A DNA stretch of 64,000 nt from Amnibacterium kyonggiense (GCF_004364555.1 NZ_SOAM01000002.1:62001-126000), one strand, 5' to 3'. Shown: positions 53,471 through 61,436, counted from the first letter of the stretch. Numbers and translations: made by a program. The notes: generated by a model from the sequence alone, not told the origin.

Positions 53471-53528
53471 GAAAGGGTCCGCCGTTCCGCTCGCAGCGAT
53501 CCCGCACGGGCGGCCGTCCGGCGGCGCC

Positions 53529-53534
53529 TAGGGT
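53529..53534 (+). promoter_or_regulatory. -10 element of the esterase gene, no box
   Basis: TAGGGT at 53529-53534 is followed by 7 nt and ATG 53542, a leaderless layout. The 15 bp at the position expected for a DosR-like box do not match, so this promoter is probably outside the regulon. Confidence 0.45.
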
Positions 53535-53541
53535 GCGGCGC

Positions 53542-54492
53542 ATGCACCCGTCGGCCCTGCTCGTCTGGATCTGGCGGCGCGTCATGGCCCGGGTGACGGT
53601 CCGGCAGGAGCGGCGCTTCGCCCGGCACCCCGTCGACGGCGTCCAGCGGGTGCTCGACGTGGCCTACGTCGACGACGGGGACCCGGAGCACCGCCTCGAC
53701 GTGCTGCGCCCGGCGGGCCGGGTCGAGCCCGCGCCGGTCTACGTCTACTTCCACGGCGGCGGGTGGACGAGCGGCGACAAGTCGTCGACGGACCGCTACT
53801 GCGCCAGCCAGGCCGCGGCGGGCTTCGTCGTCGTGAACGCGAACTACCGGCTCGCATCCGGGCGCGACGAGTACCACATGCGCTGCATGGTCGACGACGC
53901 CAACCGGGTGCTCGGCTGGGTGCGCGACGAGATCGCGCGCTTCGGCGGCGATCCCGAGCGGATCGTCGTCGGCGGCGACTCGGCGGGCGGTCAGATCGCG
54001 GCGCTCGCCGTGGCCGCGGCGAGCAGACCGGACCTGGCGGCCCACTTCGCCCTGGACCCCGCGCTGCCGGCCGGCGCGGTCCGGGGCGTCGTGCAGCACT
54101 GCAGCTTCTCCGACGTCGGCCCCGCCGCGAAGCCGTGGTCGCCGGCGCTCGGCTTCGTGCGGCTGCTGCTGCCGCGCGGCGGCCGGGGCCTGAAGGGCGC
54201 CGCCTTCGCCGAGGCCGCGCGGTACCTGTCCCCGGTCGAGTGGATCGCCGCCGGGTTCCCGGCCACCTTCGTCTCGACCTCCGCGCGCGACTTCCTGCGC
54301 GCGTCGAGCGCCGCCCTCGTGGAGCGCCTGCGTCGGCACGACGTGCCGGTGGACTCGGTCGTGCTCGGCCGGCGCCACCGCCGGGCGGGACACACCTGGC
54401 AGCAGGACGCCTCCTTGCCGGAGTCGCAGCTCGTCTACCGGCGGCTGCAGGGGTTCCTCCGCCGGGTGACGGCGCCGCCCGTCGCGGTCTGA
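53542..54492 (+). CDS. Esterase/lipase of the hormone-sensitive lipase type
   Basis: This 316-residue protein has the oxyanion motif YFHGGGWTSGD near residue 71 and nucleophile GGDSAGGQIAAL near residue 148, typical of family IV esterases. A catalytic His in RRAGHTWQQ is near the C-terminus. It probably acts on short-chain esters in the cytoplasm. An in-frame GTG at 53533 lies inside the -10 region, so ATG 53542 is preferred. Confidence 0.85.
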   Translation: MHPSALLVWIWRRVMARVTVRQERRFARHPVDGVQRVLDVAYVDDGDPEHRLDVLRPAGRVEPAPVYVYFHGGGWTSGDKSSTDRYCASQAAAGFVVVNANYRLASGRDEYHMRCMVDDANRVLGWVRDEIARFGGDPERIVVGGDSAGGQIAALAVAAASRPDLAAHFALDPALPAGAVRGVVQHCSFSDVGPAAKPWSPALGFVRLLLPRGGRGLKGAAFAEAARYLSPVEWIAAGFPATFVSTSARDFLRASSAALVERLRRHDVPVDSVVLGRRHRRAGHTWQQDASLPESQLVYRRLQGFLRRVTAPPVAV

Positions 54493-54587
54493 CCCCGCGC
54501 CCCGGCGCGGGCGCGGCTGGTGGTCGATCACGCGCGCCAGGGTCGCCACCGGGCGGCGGGGACGACAGAGGCGGATGGCCCCACCGT

Positions 54588-54602
54588 GTGACCTCCGCCC
54601 CC
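54588..54602 (+). promoter_or_regulatory. Weak DosR-like box of the metal ATPase gene
   Basis: GTGACCTCCGCCCCC matches 11 or 12 of the 14 defined positions. GAGCGT (54625-54630) follows after 22 bp, the usual spacing. I found it by looking at the expected distance, so confidence is lower. Confidence 0.5.
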
Positions 54603-54655
54603 TGCGCCGCGACCCGCGACCGGTGAGCGTGGGACGTCGTGTGGAGGGACGACGC

Positions 54656-56554
54656 ATGACGACCACCGACGAGCGACCGCTCCCCGCGCCGATCGACGCG
54701 CTGCTCCGGTACCGCTGGGTCGTCGTCTGGGGCGTGCTGCTCGCCGTCGCGCTGGTGCTGCAGGCGTCCCCGGCTCGCGCGGCCGTGCCGTGGCTCCTCG
54801 GCGGCGGGTCCGCGATCGCCGCCGTGCCCGAGGCGGTGCGGATGATCCGGACGCTCCGCGGCGGCCGGGTGGGCATCGACGTGCTCGCGATCGCCGCCGT
54901 CGCGAGCACCCTGGCGGTGGGGGAGTGGTGGGCGGCCGCGGTCGTGGTGCTGATGCTGCTCGTCGGATCCGCCCTCGAGGAGTCCGCGGCGCATCGCGCC
55001 CGCGAGCGCCTCTCCGCGCTGATCGCCGACGCGCCCGCGATCGCCCACGTGCGGGTCGACGGCGGCGACCGGGACGTGCCGGTGGCCGACGTCGCCGTGG
55101 GCTCCTCGCTCGTCGTCCGGCCCGGGGAGACGGTCCCCGTCGACGCGGTGCTGGCGACGGCCGCCATGCTCGACCTCGTGCGCCTGACCGGCGAGAGCGT
55201 GCCGGTCGAGGCGGCGCCCGGCGACCGCGTCTCGAGCGGCGCGGTCGTGGTCGGCGCGCCGATCGCCTGCCGCTCGGTCGCGTCGGCGGTGGACAGCGAG
55301 TACCAGCGCGTCGTGCGCCTCGTCGCCGACGCGTCCGCGTCACGGGCGCCGATGGTCCGCCTCGCGGACCGGTACGCGCTGCCCTTCACGGCGCTCTCGG
55401 CGACGATCGCCGCGATCGGCTGGATCGTGTCCGGCGATCCGGTCCGGTTCGCCGAGGTGCTCGTCGTCGCGACGCCGTGCCCGCTGCTGCTCGCGGCGCC
55501 GATCGCGTTCGTCAGCGGCATCGGCGCCGCGGCCAGGTCGGGCGTGATCGTGCGCGACGGCGCGGCGATCGAGGTCCTGAGCCGCGTCCGCTGCGTCGCG
55601 TTCGACAAGACCGGCACCCTCACCGAGGGACGGCCGCACGTGACGGCGGTCCGAGCCGTCGACCGCGCGCCGGACGAGCTGCTGCGGATCGCCGCCGCCG
55701 TCGAGCGCGGGTCGGGTCACGTCTTCGCGGCCCCGATCGTCGCGGAGGCGGAGCGGCGCGGCCTCCACCCGCTCGCCGCGGAGGCCGTGACGGAGGCGGC
55801 GGGCGCCGGCGTCCACGCCGTCGTCGGTGCCGAGGACGTGGTCCTCGGCACCGCGCGGTTCCTGGAGGGGCTCGGCGTCCACCCGGCGCCGAGCGCGCCC
55901 GCGGCCGGGGAGAGCGTCGTCGACGTCGCGGTGGGCGGCCGGTTCGCCGGCGCCGTGCTCCTGGCCGACCAGCCCAGGGCGGAGGCGCGCGAGGTCGTGA
56001 CCGCCCTGCGCGGACTCGGCGTCGAGCACGTCCTGCTCGTGACCGGCGACCGCACCGCGACCGCGGAGGCGATCGCGGCGCGGATCGGCATCGACGAGGT
56101 GCACGCGGACTGCCGGCCCGAGGACAAGGTCCGGGTCGTGCGCGACGCGCAGCCGCGCCCGGTCGCCATGGTCGGCGACGGGGTGAACGACGCGCCGGTC
56201 CTCGCCGCCGCGGACGTCGGCGTCGCGATGGGGGCGCGGGGCTCCGGCGCCGCGTCGGAGGCGGCGGACGTCGTCGTCCTCGTCGACGACCTGCGGCGCC
56301 TCGTCGACGGGGTGCGCGTCGCGCGGCGCACCGTGCGGGTCGCCCTCCAGGCGATCGGCGTCGGCATCGCGCTCAGCATCGGCCTCATGCTCGTCGCCGT
56401 CACGGGGGTGCTGCCGGCGCTCACGGGCGCGCTCCTCCAGGAGGTGGTCGACCTCGTGACGATCGTCCTCGCGCTGCGCATGGCGGGCAGCGTCCGCCGC
56501 GGCCGGGAGCGGGCCGGCGCGACCGCCGATCGCAGCGCCGTGCCGCGCGCGTGA
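54656..56554 (+). CDS. P1B-type heavy-metal ATPase without metal-binding N-domain
   Basis: This 632-residue pump has the CPx motif TPCPLLLAAPIAF in the ion pathway, actuator LTGESVP, phosphorylation site FDKTGTLTEGRP and GDGVNDAPVLAAADVG. An HP dipeptide equivalent is not obvious, since the usual SEHP region reads GSGHVFA. There is no N-terminal heavy-metal-associated domain. TPCPL fits Zn/Cd/Co-type or Cu-type exporters; the ion is unknown. ATG 54656 follows GGAGGGA. The stop overlaps the box of the next Usp gene. Confidence 0.86.
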   Translation: MTTTDERPLPAPIDALLRYRWVVVWGVLLAVALVLQASPARAAVPWLLGGGSAIAAVPEAVRMIRTLRGGRVGIDVLAIAAVASTLAVGEWWAAAVVVLMLLVGSALEESAAHRARERLSALIADAPAIAHVRVDGGDRDVPVADVAVGSSLVVRPGETVPVDAVLATAAMLDLVRLTGESVPVEAAPGDRVSSGAVVVGAPIACRSVASAVDSEYQRVVRLVADASASRAPMVRLADRYALPFTALSATIAAIGWIVSGDPVRFAEVLVVATPCPLLLAAPIAFVSGIGAAARSGVIVRDGAAIEVLSRVRCVAFDKTGTLTEGRPHVTAVRAVDRAPDELLRIAAAVERGSGHVFAAPIVAEAERRGLHPLAAEAVTEAAGAGVHAVVGAEDVVLGTARFLEGLGVHPAPSAPAAGESVVDVAVGGRFAGAVLLADQPRAEAREVVTALRGLGVEHVLLVTGDRTATAEAIAARIGIDEVHADCRPEDKVRVVRDAQPRPVAMVGDGVNDAPVLAAADVGVAMGARGSGAASEAADVVVLVDDLRRLVDGVRVARRTVRVALQAIGVGIALSIGLMLVAVTGVLPALTGALLQEVVDLVTIVLALRMAGSVRRGRERAGATADRSAVPRA

Positions 56555-56565
56555 CCAACGACTCT
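56551..56565 (+). promoter_or_regulatory. DosR-like box of Usp gene 56600
   Basis: GTGACCAACGACTCT starts within the stop of the ATPase gene. GACCCT (56588-56593) follows after 22 bp, then 6 nt to ATG 56600. Confidence 0.83.
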
Positions 56566-56599
56566 GCGCGGGCGGCGCGGAGCGCCCGACCCTGCCGGG

Positions 56600-57472
56600 A
56601 TGGATCTGTTCGACGAAGCCGTCGTCGCGTGGGACGGGTCATCGGCGTCCCGGGCCGCGGCGTCGTGGGCGGCCGACCGCCAGCACGGCTCGGGGCGGCT
56701 GCGGCTCCTCCACGTGCTGACCGCGTCCGAGGACGGCGCCGCCGAGGAGGCCGCCGTCGCCGCCGAAGCGGTCCGACTCCGCCGGCGGCATCCGGCGCTG
56801 CTGGTCAGCGCGGCCGTCGAGCGCGGCGAGCCCGAGCGCGGCCTGCTCGACGCGGCCGAGGGCGGCGGCCTCCTCGTGCTCGGCGTCCGATCCGGCACGG
56901 ACCGCGCGCCGTCCGCCGGGCGCGCCTTCGCCCTGCGGCTCGCGGCGCTCGCGCGCTGCCCGGTCGTGGTCGTGCCGGACCCGGTGCGGACCGGCGACCG
57001 CGTGGTCGTCGGCGTGGACGGCACCGCGTCGTCGACCGCGGCCGCGCTCGTCGCGGCGGACGAGGCGGCGCACCGCGGGCTGCCGCTCGAGCTCGTGCAC
57101 GCCTGGTGGGAGGACGACCTCTGGGCGGTGCTGCCCGGGTACGAGCCGCACCGGGCGCACCTCCTCGAGGAGGCGCACCGCGCGCTGCTCGACGAGTGCG
57201 GGGACGCGATCACGGAGCGCCGGCCCGACGTCCGCCAGCGCAGGCGCCTCGTGCACGCGCCGGCCGACGAGGGCGTCGCCGACGCGGCGGACGGGGCGGC
57301 GCTCGTCGTGCTCGGGCGGCACGACGGCGTGATCGCGGTGCCGGCGCTGCTCGGCACGTCGGGGCGGCTCCTCCTGAGCCGGGCCGTCGTCCCCACGATG
57401 ATCGTCGGCGCAGCGCCCCGGACGCCGCCGGCCGAGGCGCGCGGTCGGGCGGCGATGCCGTCGCTCGGCTGA
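56600..57472 (+). CDS. Tandem universal stress protein
   Basis: This 290-residue protein is the near paralogue of the Usp at 14489, sharing WDGSSASRAAASWAA, HAWWEDDLW and GRHDGVIAVPALLGTSG. The first ATP motif is lost and the second lacks its second Gly. No ribosome site precedes the ATG, which fits the leaderless promoter. Confidence 0.86.
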   Translation: MDLFDEAVVAWDGSSASRAAASWAADRQHGSGRLRLLHVLTASEDGAAEEAAVAAEAVRLRRRHPALLVSAAVERGEPERGLLDAAEGGGLLVLGVRSGTDRAPSAGRAFALRLAALARCPVVVVPDPVRTGDRVVVGVDGTASSTAAALVAADEAAHRGLPLELVHAWWEDDLWAVLPGYEPHRAHLLEEAHRALLDECGDAITERRPDVRQRRRLVHAPADEGVADAADGAALVVLGRHDGVIAVPALLGTSGRLLLSRAVVPTMIVGAAPRTPPAEARGRAAMPSLG

Positions 57473-57481
57473 GCGCCGGCG

Positions 57482-57496
57482 GCGACGAAAGGCCCT
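57482..57496 (+). promoter_or_regulatory. DosR-like box of alcohol dehydrogenase gene 57531
   Basis: GCGACGAAAGGCCCT is followed after 22 bp by GAGGGT (57519-57524), then 6 nt to ATG 57531. Confidence 0.8.
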
Positions 57497-57530
57497 GGCG
57501 TCCGTCTGCCGGGCGGCGGAGGGTGCGCGC

Positions 57531-58532
57531 ATGCCCGCAGCCGCCTGGACCGCGCCCGGCCACGACGGCGTGCTGGAGCGCACGGAGCGGGAGCTCGGCC
57601 CCATCGCACCCGACGCGGTGCGCGTGCGGGTCGAGGCCTGCGGGGTGTGCCGCACCGACCTCCACGTGGTCGACGGCGACCTGCCGCCGCGGCTGCCCGC
57701 GGTCGTGCCGGGCCACCAGGTCGTGGGCGTCGTGGTCGACCGGGGCGGCGCGGCCCGGCGCTTCGCGCTCGGGGACCGGGTCGGCATCGCCTGGCTGCGC
57801 GGCACGTGCGGGGTCTGCGCGTGGTGCCGCTCCGGGCGCGAGAACCTGTGCCCCCGGGCGACGTTCACCGGCTGGGACGCAGACGGAGGCTTCACCGCGG
57901 AGACCGACGTGCCCGAAGCGTTCGCCTACCGGCTGCCGGCCGACGCGGACCCCGTCGCGACGGCGCCGCTCCTCTGCGCCGGGATCATCGGGTTCCGGGC
58001 GCTGCAGCGGGCGGCGCTGCCCCCGGGCGGCCGGCTGGCGGTGCTCGGCTTCGGCTCGAGCGCGTCGATCACGGCGCAGCTGGCCCGGGCGGCCGGCGCG
58101 GAGGTCGTCGTCATCACCCGCGGCGGCGGGAACCGGGCGCTCGCCGCGTCGATGGGGTTCGCCGTGACGGCGGGGGAGCGGGACCTGCCCGACCGGGGCG
58201 TCGACGCGGCGATCGTGTTCGCGCCGGCCGGCGACCTCGTCCCGGTGGCGCTCGAGGCGACCCTGCCCGGCGGCACGGTGGTGCTCGCCGGGATCCACAT
58301 GTCGCCCGTGCCGCCGCTCGACTACGACCGGCACCTGTTCCGCGAGCGGGACCTCCGCTCCGTCACCGCGAACACCCGCGCGGACGGCATGCACCTCCTC
58401 CGGATCGCGACGCGGCTCGGCATCGGACCGACGACCACGACGTACGGGTTCGAGGACGCGCCGCGCGCGCTCGACGACCTGCGCAGCGGCCGCGCCGCGG
58501 GCTCGCTCGTGCTGCTCGGCCCCGGCGCCTGA
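57531..58532 (+). CDS. Zinc-dependent alcohol dehydrogenase 2
   Basis: This 333-residue medium-chain dehydrogenase has the catalytic-zinc site ACGVCRTDLHVVDGDLP and GHQVVG, and structural-zinc cysteines in CGVCAWCRSGRENLC. The nucleotide site is GFGSSASITAQL, a variant of GxGxxG. It belongs to the AdhA-like group (zinc-type, alternative MDR), different from the one at 17119. It probably reduces an aldehyde to regenerate NAD(P)+. Start and box imply a leaderless mRNA. Confidence 0.87.
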   Translation: MPAAAWTAPGHDGVLERTERELGPIAPDAVRVRVEACGVCRTDLHVVDGDLPPRLPAVVPGHQVVGVVVDRGGAARRFALGDRVGIAWLRGTCGVCAWCRSGRENLCPRATFTGWDADGGFTAETDVPEAFAYRLPADADPVATAPLLCAGIIGFRALQRAALPPGGRLAVLGFGSSASITAQLARAAGAEVVVITRGGGNRALAASMGFAVTAGERDLPDRGVDAAIVFAPAGDLVPVALEATLPGGTVVLAGIHMSPVPPLDYDRHLFRERDLRSVTANTRADGMHLLRIATRLGIGPTTTTYGFEDAPRALDDLRSGRAAGSLVLLGPGA

Positions 58533-58567
58533 CGCGCCGCGAGGATCGCGTGCGGTCCGCTCCGGGC

Positions 58568-58582
58568 GGGACGAACGGCCCT
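58568..58582 (+). promoter_or_regulatory. DosR-like box of the Ser/Thr kinase operon
   Basis: GGGACGAACGGCCCT is followed after 22 bp by GACCGT (58605-58610), then 6 nt to GTG 58617. Confidence 0.84.
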
Positions 58583-58616
58583 CCCGACGGGGTGCGCCGC
58601 GCGTGACCGTGAGCCC

Positions 58617-58769
58617 GTGCAGCGGAACCGGTCGGCGAGGGACGCAGCGGCGGCCCGCACGATCCGCCGCGCGGTCTCCGTCGCCGGCATCGCGGTCGCC
58701 TGCCTCCTGCTGGCCGTCGAGCGCCGGGACGTGCGGGCGGCCGAACGACTCGCGGCGGGACGGCGATGA
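58617..58769 (+). CDS. 50-residue small protein with one hydrophobic helix
   Basis: GTG 58617 sits at the predicted transcription start. The frame stops at TGA 58767-58769, overlapping the kinase ATG (ATGA). The peptide has a basic start, QRNRSARDAAAARTIRR, then the hydrophobic AVSVAGIAVACLLLAV, then a charged tail. It could be a membrane-anchored micro-protein coupled to the kinase. I do not recognise a family. Confidence 0.6.
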   Translation: MQRNRSARDAAAARTIRRAVSVAGIAVACLLLAVERRDVRAAERLAAGRR

Positions 58770-60154
58770 GCATCGGCGCCGCCGTGCGGCGGATGCTGCC
58801 GGCCGCGATCGGGTCGCACCCCGGTCCGGATCGGGCCGCCCCGCCGGCCCGGGCCGACGAGCGGCCGGCGCCCCCGCCGCGCCGCCGCAGCGAGCTGGCG
58901 CCCGGCACGGTCGTCGGCGCGCGGTACCGGATCGACGGCGTGCTCGCCCGCGGCGGCATGGGCGTCGTGCACACCGCGTTCGACCCGTTCCTCCTGCGGG
59001 ACGTGGTGGTGAAGGTGCTCGACGCGCCCGCCGTCCAGGATCGGACCACGCGCGGCGCCGCGTGGGAGGGCGTGGTCGCGGCCACGGTGTCCCACCCGGC
59101 GCTGATGCCCGTGCTCGACGCCGGAACGGTCCGGCGGGAGGACGGGACGGAGACCGACTTCCTCGTGATGGAGCGCATGCGCGGCGGCGATCTGCACGCC
59201 CTGCTCGCGCGCCGCCCGCTGCGCTGGGACCAGGCGGCGGCGCTCGGCGCGGAGCTCGCGGAGGGACTCGCCCTCCTGCACGGGGCGGGGCTCGTGCACC
59301 GCGACGTGAAGCCGGCGAACGTGCTGATCGCGACCGTCGACCCCGACGAGCGCCTCCGTGCGCGGCTGGCCGACTTCGGGACGGCGATCGGCGCGGTTGA
59401 CCTCGCGCCGGGCCCCGATCTCGGCACGGTCGCCTACATGTGCCCGGAGCAGGTCCGCGGGCGCCGCGCGACCGACCGGTCCGACGTCTACTCGCTCGGC
59501 CTCGTCCTCCTGGAGGCCGTCACCGGGCACCGGGAGTTCCCCGGCTCGGTCGACGAGTCGGCGCTCGCCCGGCTGCGGCGCGAGCCGTTCCTGCCGCCCG
59601 ACCTCCCCGCGCGGTTCGCGGAGGTCCTGCGGGGCATGACCGCGACGACGGCCGACCGGCGCCCGCCCGCGGAGGAGGTCGCGCGCCGACTCGCCGCGTG
59701 CGCGACCGGGCCGGGCGGGAGCGCTGCGCCGGACGCGACGCTCGAGCGCCTCCGCACCTCCGCGACCCTCGCGGCCCGCCTCACCGGCGCCGTCGGGGCC
59801 GCGGTGCTCCTGCCGGACGCGACGGGGACGGACGTGCTGGCCGCACCGGGACACCTCCGGGTGCCCCGGCGGCTCGACGGCGACGGCTGGCCGCGCACGC
59901 ACCCGTCGGCGGCCTGGACCGTGGACGACCTCGCGGCCGATCCCGTCGTCAGCGAGCACGCCCTGCTCGCGGCCGGCGTGCGCGCCGCGGCCGGTGTGCC
60001 GATTCCCGGCGACCGCCCCGGGGCGATGCTCTGCGTGTTCGAGGACCGCCCGCGGCACTTCTCGGGGCAGGCGGTCCGCGACCTCGTGGCCGTCGCCTCG
60101 ATGCTCGACCTCGGCGCCGGACGGGCGGCGGATCGGGACCGGGCGACGGACTGA
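58766..60154 (+). CDS. Ser/Thr protein kinase with C-terminal GAF-like domain
   Basis: This 462-residue protein has a Pro-rich N-terminus and a Hanks-type kinase domain at about residues 47-300. The Gly loop is LARGGMGVVH, Lys is in VVVKVLD, the catalytic loop is VHRDVKPANVLI, then DFGTAIG and YMCPEQ. The C-terminal part (about 310-455), ending GAMLCVFEDRPRHFSGQAVRDLV, is GAF-like. No membrane helix is present. It could phosphorylate the regulator or Usp proteins; M. tuberculosis DosR is phosphorylated by PknH. Targets here are unknown. Confidence 0.88.
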   Translation: MSIGAAVRRMLPAAIGSHPGPDRAAPPARADERPAPPPRRRSELAPGTVVGARYRIDGVLARGGMGVVHTAFDPFLLRDVVVKVLDAPAVQDRTTRGAAWEGVVAATVSHPALMPVLDAGTVRREDGTETDFLVMERMRGGDLHALLARRPLRWDQAAALGAELAEGLALLHGAGLVHRDVKPANVLIATVDPDERLRARLADFGTAIGAVDLAPGPDLGTVAYMCPEQVRGRRATDRSDVYSLGLVLLEAVTGHREFPGSVDESALARLRREPFLPPDLPARFAEVLRGMTATTADRRPPAEEVARRLAACATGPGGSAAPDATLERLRTSATLAARLTGAVGAAVLLPDATGTDVLAAPGHLRVPRRLDGDGWPRTHPSAAWTVDDLAADPVVSEHALLAAGVRAAAGVPIPGDRPGAMLCVFEDRPRHFSGQAVRDLVAVASMLDLGAGRAADRDRATD

Positions 60155-60181
60155 CCCCGGACGGACCGGGCTCGGCGGCCC

Positions 60182-60220
60182 GGGCTCAGTGGACGGGCTC
60201 AGTGGACGGGCTCAGCGGAC
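60182..60220 (-). repeat. Three 13-bp direct repeats with staggered stops
   Basis: GGGCTCAGTGGAC occurs at 60182-60194 and 60195-60207, and as GGGCTCAGCGGAC at 60208-60220. Each unit holds a TGA on the minus strand. Because 13 is not a multiple of three, the three stops fall in three different frames. It covers the end of the DUF1918 gene. Confidence 0.75.
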
Positions 60221-60421
60221 GGGGGACGTCCGCGCCGGTGCGGCGACGACCGTCGCGTCGGCGCCGGGGAACACGAGTCCGGTCCGGCCGGAGTCGTCCC
60301 ACCGCACCACGAACGGTTCGGAGCCGCCGGCGCCGTGCACCTCGAGGATCTCGCCCCGTCGCGAGGGCTCGCCCTGCCGTCGTGCCTGGACGACGAGCTC
60401 GTCCCCGACCTCCGCATGCAT
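60212..60421 (-). CDS. DUF1918-domain small protein
   Basis: This 69-residue protein has the DUF1918 pattern MHAEVGDELVVQARRQGEP, RRGEILEVHG, PFVVRWDDSGRTGLVFPGAD. It is a small SH3-like beta barrel of unknown role, common in actinobacteria. ATG 60421 follows AGAGGTGG; the longer in-frame start at 60469 would overlap the box. The gene lies convergent to the kinase. Confidence 0.85.
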   Translation of the reverse strand: MHAEVGDELVVQARRQGEPSRRGEILEVHGAGGSEPFVVRWDDSGRTGLVFPGADATVVAAPARTSPVR

Positions 60422-60467
60422 CTCGCCACCTCTGCCGCGAGTCGACCGGGTCGTCCTCCCGCGCACC

Positions 60468-60482
60468 ACGGGCGAAGGTCCT
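60468..60482 (-). promoter_or_regulatory. DosR-like box of the DUF1918 gene
   Basis: On the minus strand it reads AGGACCTTCGCCCGT. The -10 is unclear; GACTCG lies at about the right distance. Confidence 0.7.
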
Positions 60483-60519
60483 CCGCCGCCGGATCAGCGC
60501 CGGGGGAGGGGCAGCGCCC

Positions 60520-60534
60520 GGGACCATCTGCTCT
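60520..60534 (+). promoter_or_regulatory. DosR-like box of membrane-protein gene 60569
   Basis: GGGACCATCTGCTCT is followed after 22 bp by CAGGGT (60557-60562), then 6 nt to GTG 60569. Confidence 0.8.
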
Positions 60535-60568
60535 CCCCGCACCCGCGCCGCGGCGGCAGGGTCGGCCC

Positions 60569-61027
60569 GTGCGAGCGACCTCGACCCACGAGTCCGGAGC
60601 GGACCGCCGGACGAGCGAAGGCGCCCGTCGGGCGTTCGCCCTGCTCGCCGGCGCCGCCGCGCTGGTCGTGCTCGTGCAGTTCGCCACGGGGGCGGAGGTC
60701 GTCGGCACCGACGGGGCCGCCGCCGACCGCTGGGCCGCGCTGCACGGGGCGACGGCCTTCGGCCTGGTCGCCGCCTCCCTCGCCGCGGCGGTCGTCGCGG
60801 TCGTCGCGCTGCGCCGAGCCGCCCCGGTGCTCGCCGCGGTCGCGGTCGCCTTCGCGGCGGCGGCGCTCGTTCAGACGGCCACGGGACGACTGATCAGCGA
60901 CGCCGACCTCGACGCGCTCGTCCCGCTCCACGTGTTCTGCTCCGCGCTCGTCGTCGCGCTGGCGGCGTGGGCGTCGATCGGCTCCGCGGCGCTCCGCCGG
61001 TCCCGTTCGACGGCGGCTCGTCCGTAG
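60569..61027 (+). CDS. Small four-helix membrane protein 2
   Basis: This 152-residue protein has about four hydrophobic segments, near residues 18-37, 51-70, 75-95 and 110-135. The family is not recognised; DUF6220-like small membrane proteins are a possibility. GTG 60569 fits the leaderless promoter exactly. Histidines in ALHGATAFG and PLHVFCSAL might bind a metal or heme, but this is speculation. Confidence 0.72.
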   Translation: MRATSTHESGADRRTSEGARRAFALLAGAAALVVLVQFATGAEVVGTDGAAADRWAALHGATAFGLVAASLAAAVVAVVALRRAAPVLAAVAVAFAAAALVQTATGRLISDADLDALVPLHVFCSALVVALAAWASIGSAALRRSRSTAARP

Positions 61028-61049
61028 CCCCGCCGCCGCCGGATCCGAG
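61028..61049. other. Start of a gene-poor stretch, 61028-61436
   Basis: No intact gene lies between 61028 and 61436. The stretch holds a possible degenerate gene on the minus strand (61050-61286), a poor box-like sequence at 61322 without a -10, and the DosR-like box at 61362. Confidence 0.5.
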
Positions 61050-61286
61050 CCGGGGATGCTCGACCCAGCTCGGGCGTGCCCGAGCGCAGTACCCGCGACC
61101 TCGCGCGAAGGCGACGCGGGGCGACTCCCACGGGTGGAGCACCGAGGAGGTGGTGCAGCGCCGCGCGACCAGCTCGCGCGCGACCTCGACCCGGCCCCAT
61201 CCGGTGACGGTGCTGCGCCTGCACGCCTCGACCGCCGCGTCGAGCGCATCCGCCGCCGGGCGCCCTCGGGCCGGAGCGCCTCCCAT
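61050..61286 (-). pseudogene. Possible remnant of a transglutaminase-like gene
   Basis: From ATG 61286 the minus strand reads ALDAAVEACRRSTVTGWGRVEVA, then SSVLHPWESPRVAFARGRGYC, then RARPSWVEHPRLGSG. The first two parts resemble the N-terminal half of small transglutaminase-like actinobacterial proteins, where the Cys is followed by a QYN-like segment. The last part resembles their C-terminus. The middle seems to be missing, so this could be an internal deletion. The comparison is from memory. Confidence 0.3.
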
Positions 61287-61361
61287 GCGCTCAGGCTCGG
61301 CGCGGACCGTCGTCGCCGCCAGGGCCGTTCGGCCGTCGCGGCGGTGGACCGCACCCGGGAG

Positions 61362-61376
61362 GGGCCGAAAGACCCC
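61362..61376 (+). promoter_or_regulatory. DosR-like box of the lycopene cyclase operon
   Basis: GGGCCGAAAGACCCC is followed after 23 bp by GAGAGT (61400-61405). The leader has GGGAGGAG before ATG 61437. Confidence 0.75.
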
Positions 61377-61436
61377 GGCGCATGAGGGGGGACGACGGGG
61401 AGAGTCCTCGCTCGGGACCGGACGGGAGGAGTCCGC

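Noticed and set aside
53468-53484. CACGAAAGGGTCCGC near the glycosyltransferase start as a possible box
   Set aside because: The half-sites have the wrong spacing and it overlaps the start codon rather than a -35 position.
53492-53506. Expected box position for the esterase gene at 53542
   Set aside because: A -10 (TAGGGT) is present, but the 15 bp at the right distance match the box at too few positions.
61322-61336. Box-like GGGCCGTTCGGCCGT upstream of the lycopene cyclase genes
   Set aside because: The outer half-site is poor and no -10 hexamer follows at 21-24 bp. The site at 61362 fits much better.
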